From Desulfobacteraceae bacterium UBA2174 (lineage in GTDB: Bacteria > Desulfobacterota > Desulfobacteria > Desulfobacterales > UBA2174), in contig DCWA01000044.1 of NCBI GenBank assembly GCA_002327445.1, forward strand, positions 1-29,885: a stretch of DNA of 29,885 nt, in the 5' to 3' direction. Both the position numbers and the translations under genes were made by a program. A model generated the notes under the pieces. That model worked only from the letters and a program-made list of their open reading frames with translations, was not told the DNA's origin and ran no database searches. This document shows positions 1 to 7,181 of this stretch, piece by piece. Position 1 is the first letter of the stretch. The number at the start of each line of letters is the position of its first letter.

Positions 1-615
1 ATCAAGCATCACATGGGGCGCGTGTCCATCAAGATGTACGACAAACACGGCCTTGTGCTTCGGGTGGAAACGACTACCAACGATGTATCCTTTTTCAAGC
101 ACCACCGGAAGGTGGAACACCGGGACGGCACCGAGACACGCAAGGTGGCGCCCTTGAAGAAATCGATTTACAGCCTTGTGGATCTGCGCGGGCTTCTTTT
201 TGCGGCCAACCGCCGGTATCTGGATTTCATCGCGGCCGTCGACGATCCGACCGACGCCATGGGCGACCTGGACAAACTGTCGCATCCGGTGCGCAAAAAC
301 GACCGTAGCTTTCGCGGCTTCAACCTTTTTTCCGGACCCGACCCGGACCCGACTTGGAGCTGTTCCGGGCGATCATCGATGACGGCACCAACGTATCGGG
401 ATTTCGCAACCGGGATCTTCAGCAAAGCCTTTCGATCAGCGGCCGGCAGGTGTCGGCTGTGCCGAGACGTCTTCGCGAACACGGGCAAAAAAGTCGGAGG
501 TACGTTCAAGTATTACCTGACGGCCTTCGGACGCCGCGTCACCGCCACTGGTTTGAAGCTTCGCAAGATGGCCGTAATCCCGTTGCTGCGAGGGATGTTG
601 CCGACAGCGGCATGA
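1..615 (+). pseudogene. Broken conserved hypothetical gene (5' part outside window), two frameshifts
   Basis: The reading frame is open from base 1 (IKHHMGRVSIKMYDK), so the ATG at 13 is an internal Met and not the start. I recognise the IKHHMG-x-V-x-IKMYDK-x-GLVLR-ET and FFKHHRKVEHRDGT blocks from long conserved hypothetical proteins of unknown function. The frame is correct up to about 341, then breaks. Bases 332-342 and 343-353 are the same 11-mer (CCGGACCCGAC) in tandem; removing one copy restores ...FSGPDLELFRAIIDDG. The homologous frame then runs from about 351 to 488 (RNRDLQQSLSISGRQVSAVPRRLREHG). It returns to the first frame near the A-run at 487-492 and continues as KVGGTFKYYLTAFGRRV to the TGA at 613-615. 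The C-terminal part looks like a winged-helix module. The gene is almost certainly inactive; its role is unknown. Confidence 0.8.
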
Positions 616-841
616 AAATTGTGCGCGTTTTGTCGTCATTTCAACTCATAAGAGACTAATTTCAATCATTATGTTTTGTAGGTATCGAATGATCAAATAT
701 CTCGACACCCTCCAAGCAACCTGCTAACAAATATTTAACAGAGCAGGCGAAAATGTATGTTATCTTTTTTTTTGTGCGGATAGGTGCAAGAAAAGGGAGA
801 TTTTTTTGGTTCTTCCGGTTTTTGCGTACCTGATTGTATCT

Positions 842-953
842 AACAGGTTGAAAGAAAAGGACTTTGAATAAAATCCCGTATTACAGTTAACCGCCTGAAT
901 CGGGGTTTCGAGTGCCACCTTTTTAGTTCAGGGTCCTTTTCTTTCAACCTGTT
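842..953. repeat. 21-bp perfect inverted repeat with 70-bp interior
   Basis: The arm at 842-862 (AACAGGTTGAAAGAAAAGG followed by AC) is repeated in exact reverse complement at 933-953. The 70-bp interior has no gene. This arrangement fits a small non-autonomous element (MITE-like) or a foldback structure. I found no clear target-site duplication next to the arms, so mobility is only a guess. Confidence 0.7.
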
Positions 954-967
954 GCCATGATTGCGGT

Positions 968-1036
968 TTTCCTCCCAGAACCTGTCAAGGACACTACGCC
1001 TGGCGGCGTTCCTCCTTGACAGGTTCTGGGAGGAAA
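968..1036. repeat. 24-bp perfect palindrome forming a long hairpin (21-nt loop)
   Basis: Bases 968-991 and 1013-1036 are exact reverse complements (core CCCAGAACCTGTCAAGGA / TCCTTGACAGGTTCTGGG). The 21-nt loop contains a further short CGCC/GGCG stem (997-1000 with 1005-1008), giving an extended hairpin. There is no T-run right after either arm, so it is a poor fit to an intrinsic terminator. It looks like a dispersed palindromic element (REP- or MITE-like). Confidence 0.75.
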
Positions 1037-1166
1037 TATCTCAAAATAACAGTTGCTTGGCCAGAGGTACGCAAATTCCGGATGAGCCATTTTCCATTTT
1101 TTTTCAAGTCCCGCTGTTTGGCATGGCCGCAATCCCCCATTATTTCCATCCACAAGGAGGTGGATC

Positions 1167-1472
1167 ATGAAAATTTTCGGCGCAAGCATGAACCCGACAA
1201 CGCTGGCGATTGGCGCCGGTGCCGTGCTGCTGGCCCCCATCATCCTGCCGTTCGTGGCCGGCATTTTACGTCCGGTAGCTAAGGCAGCCATCAAGGCCGG
1301 GCTGATCGCTTACGAAAAAGCAAAAATCATTTCGACGGAAGCAGTCGAGTCCATGGAAGATCTAGCGGCGGAAGCCAAGGCCGAAGTGGCCCGCCAGTTA
1401 GAGGCAGAAGTTGAAGCCGAGGCGATCAAACCCAAGAAACGCCCAGCGGCAGCCAAGGAAGCCACTGCATGA
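1167..1472 (+). CDS. DUF5132 family small membrane protein
   Basis: This is a 101-aa protein. It has a hydrophobic segment at about residues 12-35 (AIGAGAVLLAPIILPFVAGIL), a short amphipathic KAAIKAGLIAYEKAK stretch, and then a charged, Ala/Glu/Lys-rich helical tail likely to form a coiled coil. The pattern matches DUF5132, a family of unknown function. The ATG at 1167 follows a near-perfect Shine-Dalgarno (AAGGAGGTGG). Its stop overlaps the next start as ATGA, so it is probably translationally coupled to the HMA_2 gene. From its shape it would anchor in a membrane with the charged tail on one face, but no activity can be read from the sequence. Confidence 0.8.
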   Translation: MKIFGASMNPTTLAIGAGAVLLAPIILPFVAGILRPVAKAAIKAGLIAYEKAKIISTEAVESMEDLAAEAKAEVARQLEAEVEAEAIKPKKRPAAAKEATA

Positions 1473-1969
1473 CGCTACCCGTTGCTTGCATCGCCCATCT
1501 CAGCAGAGGCCGAATTCGCCTCCGGATTCCGGCCATGCGCGGCGATGCCGATTTCTTCTCCAGGGTGTTGCAGCATTTCGCTGCGCGCGAGGAAATTACT
1601 CCGGTGGCCTACAACCCGCTCAGCGGCAGCCTGTTGTTTACCGGACCCGGAGTATCCGCTGAAACCATCGCTGAGATGGCGCTTCATTATGAGCTTTTCA
1701 TCCTTGCCGATACGATGAAAGCGCCTGTCCCTTTGGCCCGGCGGGTGGCCGAACCGATTCGCGTCGTCGACCGTTCAATCCGGATCAATTCCAACGGAGT
1801 CCTCGACCTTTCCGGCGCTTTTTTCATCTTGATGCTGTTTTTCGGCTTCTTTGAATTGTTGCGCGGCAATTTTCGCACTCCGCCATGGTATACCTTATTT
1901 TGGTATGCTTTCGGAGTATTCAGCAAATCGGTCGCCGATCATTACGCTCAAATGGACTTCCCGGACTGA
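1469..1969 (+). CDS. HMA_2-domain membrane protein
   Basis: This is a 166-aa protein whose first ~85 residues fit the HMA_2 ferredoxin-like fold: HLSRGRIRLRIP, then an alternation of helix and strand ending near LLFTGPG. In place of the CxxC of classical heavy-metal domains it has an arginine cluster (R13-G-R-I-R-L-R19). Two hydrophobic segments follow (about 111-133, LSGAFFILMLFFGFFELL, and 139-158, WYTLFWYAFGVF), so it is membrane-anchored. The ATG overlaps the DUF5132 stop codon (ATGA), which argues for one transcript and coupled translation. Its neighbours (DUF5132, cation ATPase with the same domain) suggest an accessory or scaffold role in cation transport. That role is inferred, and no metal ligand set is visible. 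Confidence 0.75.
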   Translation: MTLPVACIAHLSRGRIRLRIPAMRGDADFFSRVLQHFAAREEITPVAYNPLSGSLLFTGPGVSAETIAEMALHYELFILADTMKAPVPLARRVAEPIRVVDRSIRINSNGVLDLSGAFFILMLFFGFFELLRGNFRTPPWYTLFWYAFGVFSKSVADHYAQMDFPD

Positions 1970-2254
1970 TCGCCACATCGCTGCAGCCACATTACCGGGT
2001 CTCTTCATTATTTTCAAGACGCTGCCGCATCCGGCGAGCTTGGTTCCGGGTTCTCTTGTCACTGGGTGAGAAGCGCGTCTTTTTTTTGTCCGGTATCCAA
2101 CGGAAAAATGACACAGCGTTATTTAATAACAAACACTATTATAGACTGAATGCAAGAGGCTTTTGCGACGCCCACTGAGCTGTCCGCCAATTGACCGTTT
2201 CTCAACCTCCAGCGGCCTTGCCGAAGCGACTGATTACCCGGAAACCGGTGCGCC

Positions 2255-5230
2255 ATGTTTGTCCAGACTCTTCATAACCGAGTCTCCGGCCGTGGAAGAT
2301 ACCGCATCCGGAGCCTTTACCAAAACCCAGCTCTCAAAACCGCCGTCGAAACCTTTATGTTGGCCCGCGATGGCATTTTTTCGGTTCGCGCCAGATCGGC
2401 GTCCGCGACCGTGCTGATCAAATTCGATCCTCGTCTGAGCCACAACAGAATCGCCCGCTTGCTGCTTCAGGCCGTCGAGCACCATGCTGTGGTGCTCGAC
2501 AGGCAACGCCGCGTCACCCCGCCCGCCCCATCGCCTCCCGCCCCGGCACAGCGCACGCCCAGACCGGTCTGCCCGCCGCCGGCCGATCATGAAACACCCC
2601 CCTGGCATACCTGGTCCGGCCAGCAAACCCTGGCGCATTTCGCCTCGGATCCCGCCAGGGGGCTCTCCGCCGTCGAAGCCGTTGCCCGGCTGCAGCGGGA
2701 CGGCCCCAACACCTTGCCGGAAGCCGAAGGGCGCGGCGGTTGGCGCATTCTTTGGGATCAGCTCAACAGCCTGCCCAACTATCTGCTGGGCGCCGCCGCC
2801 GGAGTCTCGCTGCTTACCGGCGGGGTGGTCGATGCCCTCGTTGTGGTCGGGGTGGTGGCGGCCAATGCCGCCATCGGCTACTTCACCGAGAGCCGGGCGG
2901 CCGAGACGATTCACGCCCTGCGCCGCTTCGTCCAGCCCATGGCCTCGGTGGTTCGCGAGGCACATTCCGTCTCGATCCCGGCAGCCGAGGTGGTCACCGG
3001 GGATATCGTCGAGCTGAAGCCCGGCCTGTACGTTCCGGCGGATTGCCGGCTGCTCAAGGCCCGCCACCTCAGTATCGACGAATCGATGCTCACCGGAGAA
3101 AGCATGCCGGCCACCAAGCGCGTTGCCGCCCTCACCCTGCATGCCACGCCTCTGGCGGATCGGCAGAACATGGCCTTCATGGGGACGCTGGTGACCGGCG
3201 GCGAGGGCCGGGCCGTGGTGGTCGCAACCGGCCGCCACACCGAAATCGGCTTCCTGCAGGAGCTGCTCTGTCAGACCGAATCTCCGGAAACCCCCATCGA
3301 GCGCCAGTTGCGCCAGCTAGGCGATCAACTGGTGGTGCTGTGCGGCCTGGTCTGCGGATTAGTGTTTCTCATGGGGATGCTGCGCGGCCACGGCATGCTG
3401 GCCATGCTGCGCAGCGCCATCTCGCTGGCGGCCTCGGCGGTCCCCGAGGGCCTGCCGGCGGCGGCCACCATCAATTTCGCCCTGGGCATCCAGCGCATGA
3501 AGCGGGACCACGTGCTGGTGCGCCGGCTGCAGGCCATCGAGACCCTCGGCGCCCTGCAAACCATCTGCCTGGACAAGACCGGCACCATCACCTGCAACCA
3601 GATGACCGTCACCCGGGTGGTCTGCGGCGGCCGTTGGTGGACCGCACAAGCAGCGGGACTGATCCCGGACGATCCGCGGCCGGGAGGGTCGATGCCCGAA
3701 GAGCTCAACCGGCTGCTGGAATGCTGCGTGCTGTGCAACGAGGTGGAAACCAGCGGAGTAGGGCCCGAGGGCCCGATCTGGTTCGGCTCCTCCACCGAGG
3801 TGGCGCTGTTGCAACTGGCCCACACGGCGGGATTCGATGCAGCGGCCTACGGCCGCGAATGCGCCCTTCTGAAGCGCGAGCACCGCTCCGAGCGGCGCCT
3901 GTACATGAGCACGCTCCACCGTCGCGCTGACGGTTGCCGCACCTTTTGCGTCAAGGGGAGTCCGCCGGAAGTCCTGGCACTCTGCCGCTGGAAGATGTGC
4001 AACGGCGAAATCCATGAACTGGACGATCTCGCCGAAGCCGAACTCGAGCGGGCCAACGACCGCCTGGCCGGCCAGGGGTTGCGCGTGCTGGGCATGGCCG
4101 GCGCGCGCCTCGCCGAAAATGGCCCGTCACCGGCCAACGGCGATCTCGTCTGGTACGGCATCGTGGCGATGATCGATCCGATCCGCGACGGGGCCAGCGA
4201 AATGATCGCGGCATTCCACCGGGCCGGCATCAATACGGTGATGATCACCGGCGACCAGAGCCCCACGGCCTACGCGGTGGGGACGGCATTGAACATCTCC
4301 GGCGATCGACCCCTTGAGATTCTCGATTCCTCCGAGCTGACGGCGGTGCGCGGCAAGGTGCTGGACGCCGTGGCCCGGCAGGTGGACGTCTACTCGCGGG
4401 TCAGCCCCGCCCACAAGCTCAAGATCGTTCGAGCCGTCCAATCCGACGGCCGGGTGGTAGGCATGACCGGAGACGGCATCAACGACGGGCCGGCCCTGAA
4501 AGCCGCCGATATCGGCATCGCCATGGGCCGCTCGGGAACGGACATCGCCCGCGAAGTCGCCGACGTGGTGTTGGAGGAGGACAACCTCGAAACCCTCATC
4601 AAGGCGGTCCGCGACGGGCGGGCAACCTACACCAACATCCGCAAATCGGTGAATTTCTTCCTGGCGACCAACTTCAGCGAGGTGATGGTGATGTCCGCGG
4701 CCGTGCTCCTGGGCATCGGCTTCCCGCTGAACGTGATGCAGCTGTTGTGGATCAACATCATCTCGGATATCTTTCCGGGCCTGGCCCTCTCCATGGAAGC
4801 CCCCGAGCCGGATATTCTCGAGCGTCCGCCCCGGCCGGCCGGCGCCCCCTTGTTCGACGCCCGCGACTATCGTCGCATGACCCGGGAGGCGCTGGTGATG
4901 AGCGCGGCCACCCTGGCCGCGTATGGATTCGGGCTGGCACGCTACGGCCCGGGCGCCCGGGCCGGCGCCCTGGCTTTCCAGAGCCTGACCACCGGCCAAT
5001 TGCTGCATGCCCTCAACTGCCGGCGATCGGGCGACGATCGACGCCGCTTGCCGCCCAACCGCTACCTCGACGTGGCCTTGGGCGGATCGCTGGCCATGCA
5101 GGCGATGACCCTGGTTCTGCCACCGCTGCGGCGTCTGCTCGGCATCGGCACCGTGGGCCTGGTGGACCTGGCGGTGATCGCCACCGCCAGCCTGGTGCCC
5201 CTGGGACTGAACCGATCCACCCGACGTTGA
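2255..5230 (+). CDS. P2-type (Ca2+-ATPase-like) cation-transporting ATPase with N-terminal HMA_2 domain
   Basis: This 991-aa protein is a P-type ATPase that would couple ATP hydrolysis to cation transport across the membrane. Residues 1-90 form an HMA_2-like domain with VSGRGRYRI (R13, R15, R17) and no cysteine pair. A Pro/Ala-rich linker follows, then the cation-ATPase N-domain. Visible motifs are the actuator loop TGES near 283, M4 PEGL (E398), the phosphorylation site DKTGT (D440), and the hinge TGDGIND (about 738-744). Residues matching the SERCA site are present: E398 in M4, N806 and E809 in M5 (TNFSEV), N834, S837 (Thr in SERCA) and D838 in M6. A CPC motif is absent, so this is not a P1B heavy-metal pump. 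M7-M10 follow. It is encoded 15 bp ahead of the MetK-like gene. A divalent ion such as Ca2+ or Mn2+ is likely, but the substrate is inferred. Confidence 0.88.
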   Translation: MFVQTLHNRVSGRGRYRIRSLYQNPALKTAVETFMLARDGIFSVRARSASATVLIKFDPRLSHNRIARLLLQAVEHHAVVLDRQRRVTPPAPSPPAPAQRTPRPVCPPPADHETPPWHTWSGQQTLAHFASDPARGLSAVEAVARLQRDGPNTLPEAEGRGGWRILWDQLNSLPNYLLGAAAGVSLLTGGVVDALVVVGVVAANAAIGYFTESRAAETIHALRRFVQPMASVVREAHSVSIPAAEVVTGDIVELKPGLYVPADCRLLKARHLSIDESMLTGESMPATKRVAALTLHATPLADRQNMAFMGTLVTGGEGRAVVVATGRHTEIGFLQELLCQTESPETPIERQLRQLGDQLVVLCGLVCGLVFLMGMLRGHGMLAMLRSAISLAASAVPEGLPAAATINFALGIQRMKRDHVLVRRLQAIETLGALQTICLDKTGTITCNQMTVTRVVCGGRWWTAQAAGLIPDDPRPGGSMPEELNRLLECCVLCNEVETSGVGPEGPIWFGSSTEVALLQLAHTAGFDAAAYGRECALLKREHRSERRLYMSTLHRRADGCRTFCVKGSPPEVLALCRWKMCNGEIHELDDLAEAELERANDRLAGQGLRVLGMAGARLAENGPSPANGDLVWYGIVAMIDPIRDGASEMIAAFHRAGINTVMITGDQSPTAYAVGTALNISGDRPLEILDSSELTAVRGKVLDAVARQVDVYSRVSPAHKLKIVRAVQSDGRVVGMTGDGINDGPALKAADIGIAMGRSGTDIAREVADVVLEEDNLETLIKAVRDGRATYTNIRKSVNFFLATNFSEVMVMSAAVLLGIGFPLNVMQLLWINIISDIFPGLALSMEAPEPDILERPPRPAGAPLFDARDYRRMTREALVMSAATLAAYGFGLARYGPGARAGALAFQSLTTGQLLHALNCRRSGDDRRRLPPNRYLDVALGGSLAMQAMTLVLPPLRRLLGIGTVGLVDLAVIATASLVPLGLNRSTRR

Positions 5231-5245
5231 ACCAAAGGTGCCGCC

Positions 5246-6448
5246 ATGCTGAAAAATTTCATTTTTTCCTCCGAATCGGTCACCGAGGGGCATCCGGACA
5301 AGCTCTGCGACCAGATCAGCGATGCCATCGTCGACCAGTTCCTCACCCAGGATCCTTACGCCCGGGTGCGGGCCGAGTGCGCCGTCTCGAGCGCCATCAT
5401 TTTCATCGCGGCGCGCTTCCGCAGCGAGGTGTCGATGGATTTTACCCGCGTGGCCCGCAAGATCGTCAAGCAGATCGGCTATGAGCAGGAGGGGTTCAAC
5501 GAAAAAATGTGCAGCATCCTGACCTCCCCGCAGGCCAACCCCATCGATGAAGCCAGCCGCTTCGACGAGCATGCCCTCAGCGAGGCGGAGATCGACGCCA
5601 TCGCCCCCCAGAACCAGGTGACGGTGTTCGGGTACGCCTGCGACCATACCGCTGTGCGGTTGCCGCTGCCGATCTGGCTGGCCCACAAGCTGGCGCGCCA
5701 ACTGACGGCGGTGCGGCGCCTGAAATTGCTGCCCTACCTGATGCCCGACGGGAAGATCCAGGTGGGCGTCGAATTTCGCGATCGTAGGCCGGCGCGAATC
5801 CACAGCGTGACGATCACCGCGGACCAGCGTCGCCTGGACGAGCCGTCCATCGAGCGGTTGCGCCGCGATATTCGCGAGGCGGTCATCGCCCCCGTGTTCG
5901 AGGACGAACCGATCCGGCCCGACCGCCTGACCCATCTCAATGTCAACCCCAACGGTCCATTCCAGGGAGGACCGATCCACCACAGCGGACTGACCGGCCG
6001 CAAGAACGCCATCGACACCTACGGCGAATTCGCCCGCCACAGCGGGAAGGCCCTCAGCGGCAAGGACACCCTGCGCATCGACCGCGTCGGGGCCTACGCG
6101 GCGCGCCATGCGGCCAAGAACGTCGTTGCGGCTGGACTGGCCCATGAATGCGAAGTCCTGCTGAGCTACAGCATCGGCGTCACCGAGCCGGTATCGCTCC
6201 AGGTGCAGACCTTCGGCACCGGGTGCATTGACGATGACGCCATCACCCGCCTGGTAGCCGACTATTTCGATTTCCGCCTCGCCGGCATCCTGCGGCGCTT
6301 AGACCTGCGCCACCTGCCGGCGCGGCACCGGGGGTGCTTCTTCCAGGTGCTGGCCGCCTACGGGCATTTCGGGCGAACCGACATCGAGCTGCCCTGGGAG
6401 CTCACCGACCGCGCCGACGCCCTGCGCGATGAAGCCGCCGTCGGGTGA
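5246..6448 (+). CDS. metK: Divergent S-adenosylmethionine synthetase-family protein (MetK paralogue)
   Basis: This 400-aa protein covers the full MetK length and fold. It keeps GHPDK (H16), the FGYA turn, LTGRK (K253), SGKD (K273), an Asp at 279 and AYGHFGR near the C-terminus. Several residues known to matter in E. coli MetK differ. The GAGDQG loop reads APQNQV, with Asn123 where Asp118 should be. GDxGLTGRK reads HHSGLTGRK, with His246 at the Asp238 position. Lys269 is Arg277. I recall this NQVTVFG variant as a recurring MetK subfamily in deltaproteobacteria, so it is not simple decay. It may be a MetK with altered specificity or a non-canonical nucleotide-binding enzyme. It lies 15 bp after the cation ATPase (ribosome site AAAGG), so the two are probably co-expressed. 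The housekeeping MetK is expected elsewhere. Confidence 0.8.
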   Translation: MLKNFIFSSESVTEGHPDKLCDQISDAIVDQFLTQDPYARVRAECAVSSAIIFIAARFRSEVSMDFTRVARKIVKQIGYEQEGFNEKMCSILTSPQANPIDEASRFDEHALSEAEIDAIAPQNQVTVFGYACDHTAVRLPLPIWLAHKLARQLTAVRRLKLLPYLMPDGKIQVGVEFRDRRPARIHSVTITADQRRLDEPSIERLRRDIREAVIAPVFEDEPIRPDRLTHLNVNPNGPFQGGPIHHSGLTGRKNAIDTYGEFARHSGKALSGKDTLRIDRVGAYAARHAAKNVVAAGLAHECEVLLSYSIGVTEPVSLQVQTFGTGCIDDDAITRLVADYFDFRLAGILRRLDLRHLPARHRGCFFQVLAAYGHFGRTDIELPWELTDRADALRDEAAVG

Positions 6449-6472
6449 TCCGCCACAGAGGGGAGGGGACCC

Positions 6473-6605
6473 ATGATCATCGGGGTAACCAACCAGAAGG
6501 GCGGCGGTGGAAGCCATGATCGCCGGCATCACGGTGCTTGCCGCCGCCCCGTGCGGTGCGGCGGCGCTGGAAATGCAGGCGCTGGTGGAGGAACTGTTCT
6601 TTTAG
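6473..6605 (+). pseudogene. Remnant of a ParA/MinD-type ATPase gene (internal deletion)
   Basis: After a strong ribosome site (GAGGGGAGGGG) the ATG at 6473 opens MIIGVTNQKGG, the exact start of a ParA Walker A region (expected NQKGGVGKTT). At about 6503 this breaks. In another frame, from about 6504 to the TAG at 6603-6605, the sequence reads AVEAMIAGITVLAAAPCGAAALEMQALVEELFF, which looks like a ParA C-terminus. Around 200 codons in between are missing. The junction lies in a GGCGGC run, which would fit deletion between short direct repeats. No functional protein is expected. The remnant shows that this operon once carried a partitioning-type ATPase between the MetK-like gene and the small membrane protein. 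Confidence 0.72.
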
Positions 6606-6617
6606 AGGGAGAGAGAA

Positions 6618-6803
6618 ATGGCAAAAAAGAGAAAACTTAAGGACGCGATGCAGGACGAGATGGTCGTTATCGGTGAAAACGCCCCTTCGCAACGGCGCCC
6701 GTTGAGCGGGCGCCGGCTTTATAGCGGAGCAACGGTGATGATCGCCGCCATCGTCGGCCTCATCGGCGGCTATTTGCTGCGACGCTTTGTTCGCTGGATC
6801 TGA
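6618..6803 (+). CDS. Small single-pass membrane protein, function unknown
   Basis: This 61-aa protein starts with a very basic, polar segment (MAKKRKLKDAMQDE). It has one transmembrane helix at about residues 38-55 (ATVMIAAIVGLIGGYLLRR) and ends RRFVRWI. The positive charges on both sides leave its topology ambiguous. A purine-rich ribosome site (GAGGGAGAGAGAA) precedes the ATG at 6618. It lies 12 bp after the parA remnant and in the same direction as the ATPase operon, so it is probably its last gene. I do not recognise the family. Confidence 0.6.
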   Translation: MAKKRKLKDAMQDEMVVIGENAPSQRRPLSGRRLYSGATVMIAAIVGLIGGYLLRRFVRWI

Positions 6804-6816
6804 GCGGGTTCAGATC
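6797..6816. other. Short palindrome joining two convergent stop codons
   Basis: GATCTGA (6797-6803) and TCAGATC (6810-6816) are exact reverse complements around a 6-nt loop. The TGA of the plus-strand small membrane protein and the TGA of the minus-strand HMA_2 gene both lie in the stem. A 7-bp stem with no U-run is too weak to call a terminator, but it is the only candidate separator in this 6-bp convergent gap. Confidence 0.4.
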
Positions 6817-7181
6817 AGCGCCGCCAGCAGGGAAAGCCCGTTGGCTTCCAGCGCCTTGCCGACGATCCATCCGGCCATGGCCCGCCCGACGGCATGACCG
6901 GCCTTGGTTGCCACCTGATCGATGTGCGCATCGGCCGAAACGACCAAACGATCGTCGAACCAGCCATTGTTGCGCAGCACATCGAGGACTTCCTGTTCCC
7001 CAAGCAAATCACAGTCATAGTAGACCAGAATGGAGCCGGTCACTTCATTGACCGTGACGGCCTCGACCCCGAACTGCCCCTCCAGCAGGTCCCGAACCCG
7101 CCGGCTGCGCTGGGGATGGTTGCGCAGTTGGGGCAATTTGACCCGCAACCTTCCGGGTACCTTATGCAGGTAGTAGCTCAT
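6810..7181 (-). CDS. HMA_2-domain protein
   Basis: This 123-aa protein has an N-terminal HMA_2 ferredoxin-like domain (about 1-80). It contains HKVPGRLRVKLP at 6-17, the strand VEAVTVNEVTGSILVYYD, and the helix LGEQEVLDVLRNNGW. As in the other two HMA_2 proteins of this locus, arginines (R11, R13) occupy the loop where classical domains have CxxC. The tail (about 90-123, AGHAVGRAMAGWIVGKALEANGLSLLAALI) is Gly/Ala-rich and hydrophobic, like a glycine-zipper or membrane-inserting helix. The start ATG overlaps the zinc-ribbon stop (ATGA), so the two genes form a coupled pair. They face the ATPase operon tail to tail, with six bases between stops. A role in metal or cation handling is inferred. 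Confidence 0.75.
   Translation of the reverse strand: MSYYLHKVPGRLRVKLPQLRNHPQRSRRVRDLLEGQFGVEAVTVNEVTGSILVYYDCDLLGEQEVLDVLRNNGWFDDRLVVSADAHIDQVATKAGHAVGRAMAGWIVGKALEANGLSLLAALI

Larger units (their letters stand above)
660..1166. other. Non-coding stretch between the pseudogene and the DUF5132 gene
   Basis: I see no convincing gene here. The first half is AT-rich, with several T-runs around 768-776 and 801-807. It contains two long perfect inverted repeats, listed separately, at 842-953 and 968-1036. The last bases carry the strong ribosome binding site (AAGGAGGTGG, near 1152-1161) of the downstream DUF5132 gene. Long open frames across the second hairpin are by-products of the palindrome. 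Confidence 0.6.

Noticed and set aside
13..615. Intact 200-aa gene starting at ATG 13
   Set aside because: Homology-like sequence runs in frame from base 1, and the middle third matches the family only in another frame, so it is a frameshifted 3' fragment.
968..1036. Integron attC site or intrinsic terminator
   Set aside because: The arms lack the RYYYAAC/GTTRRRY core sites and no T-run follows, so neither label is supported.
2255..5230. P1B heavy-metal ATPase (from the N-terminal HMA-like domain)
   Set aside because: There is no CPC/SPC motif in M4 and no HP motif; PEGL and the M5/M6 residues place it with P2-type pumps.
4127..6145. Long minus-strand open frame (672 codons) across the ATPase and MetK genes
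   Set aside because: It is an antisense shadow in GC-rich DNA with low-complexity composition and no domain. The plus strand carries full-length families.
5246..6448. Ordinary housekeeping MetK
   Set aside because: Asp118- and Asp238-equivalent residues are replaced and the GAGDQG loop is lost, although the family assignment itself is safe.
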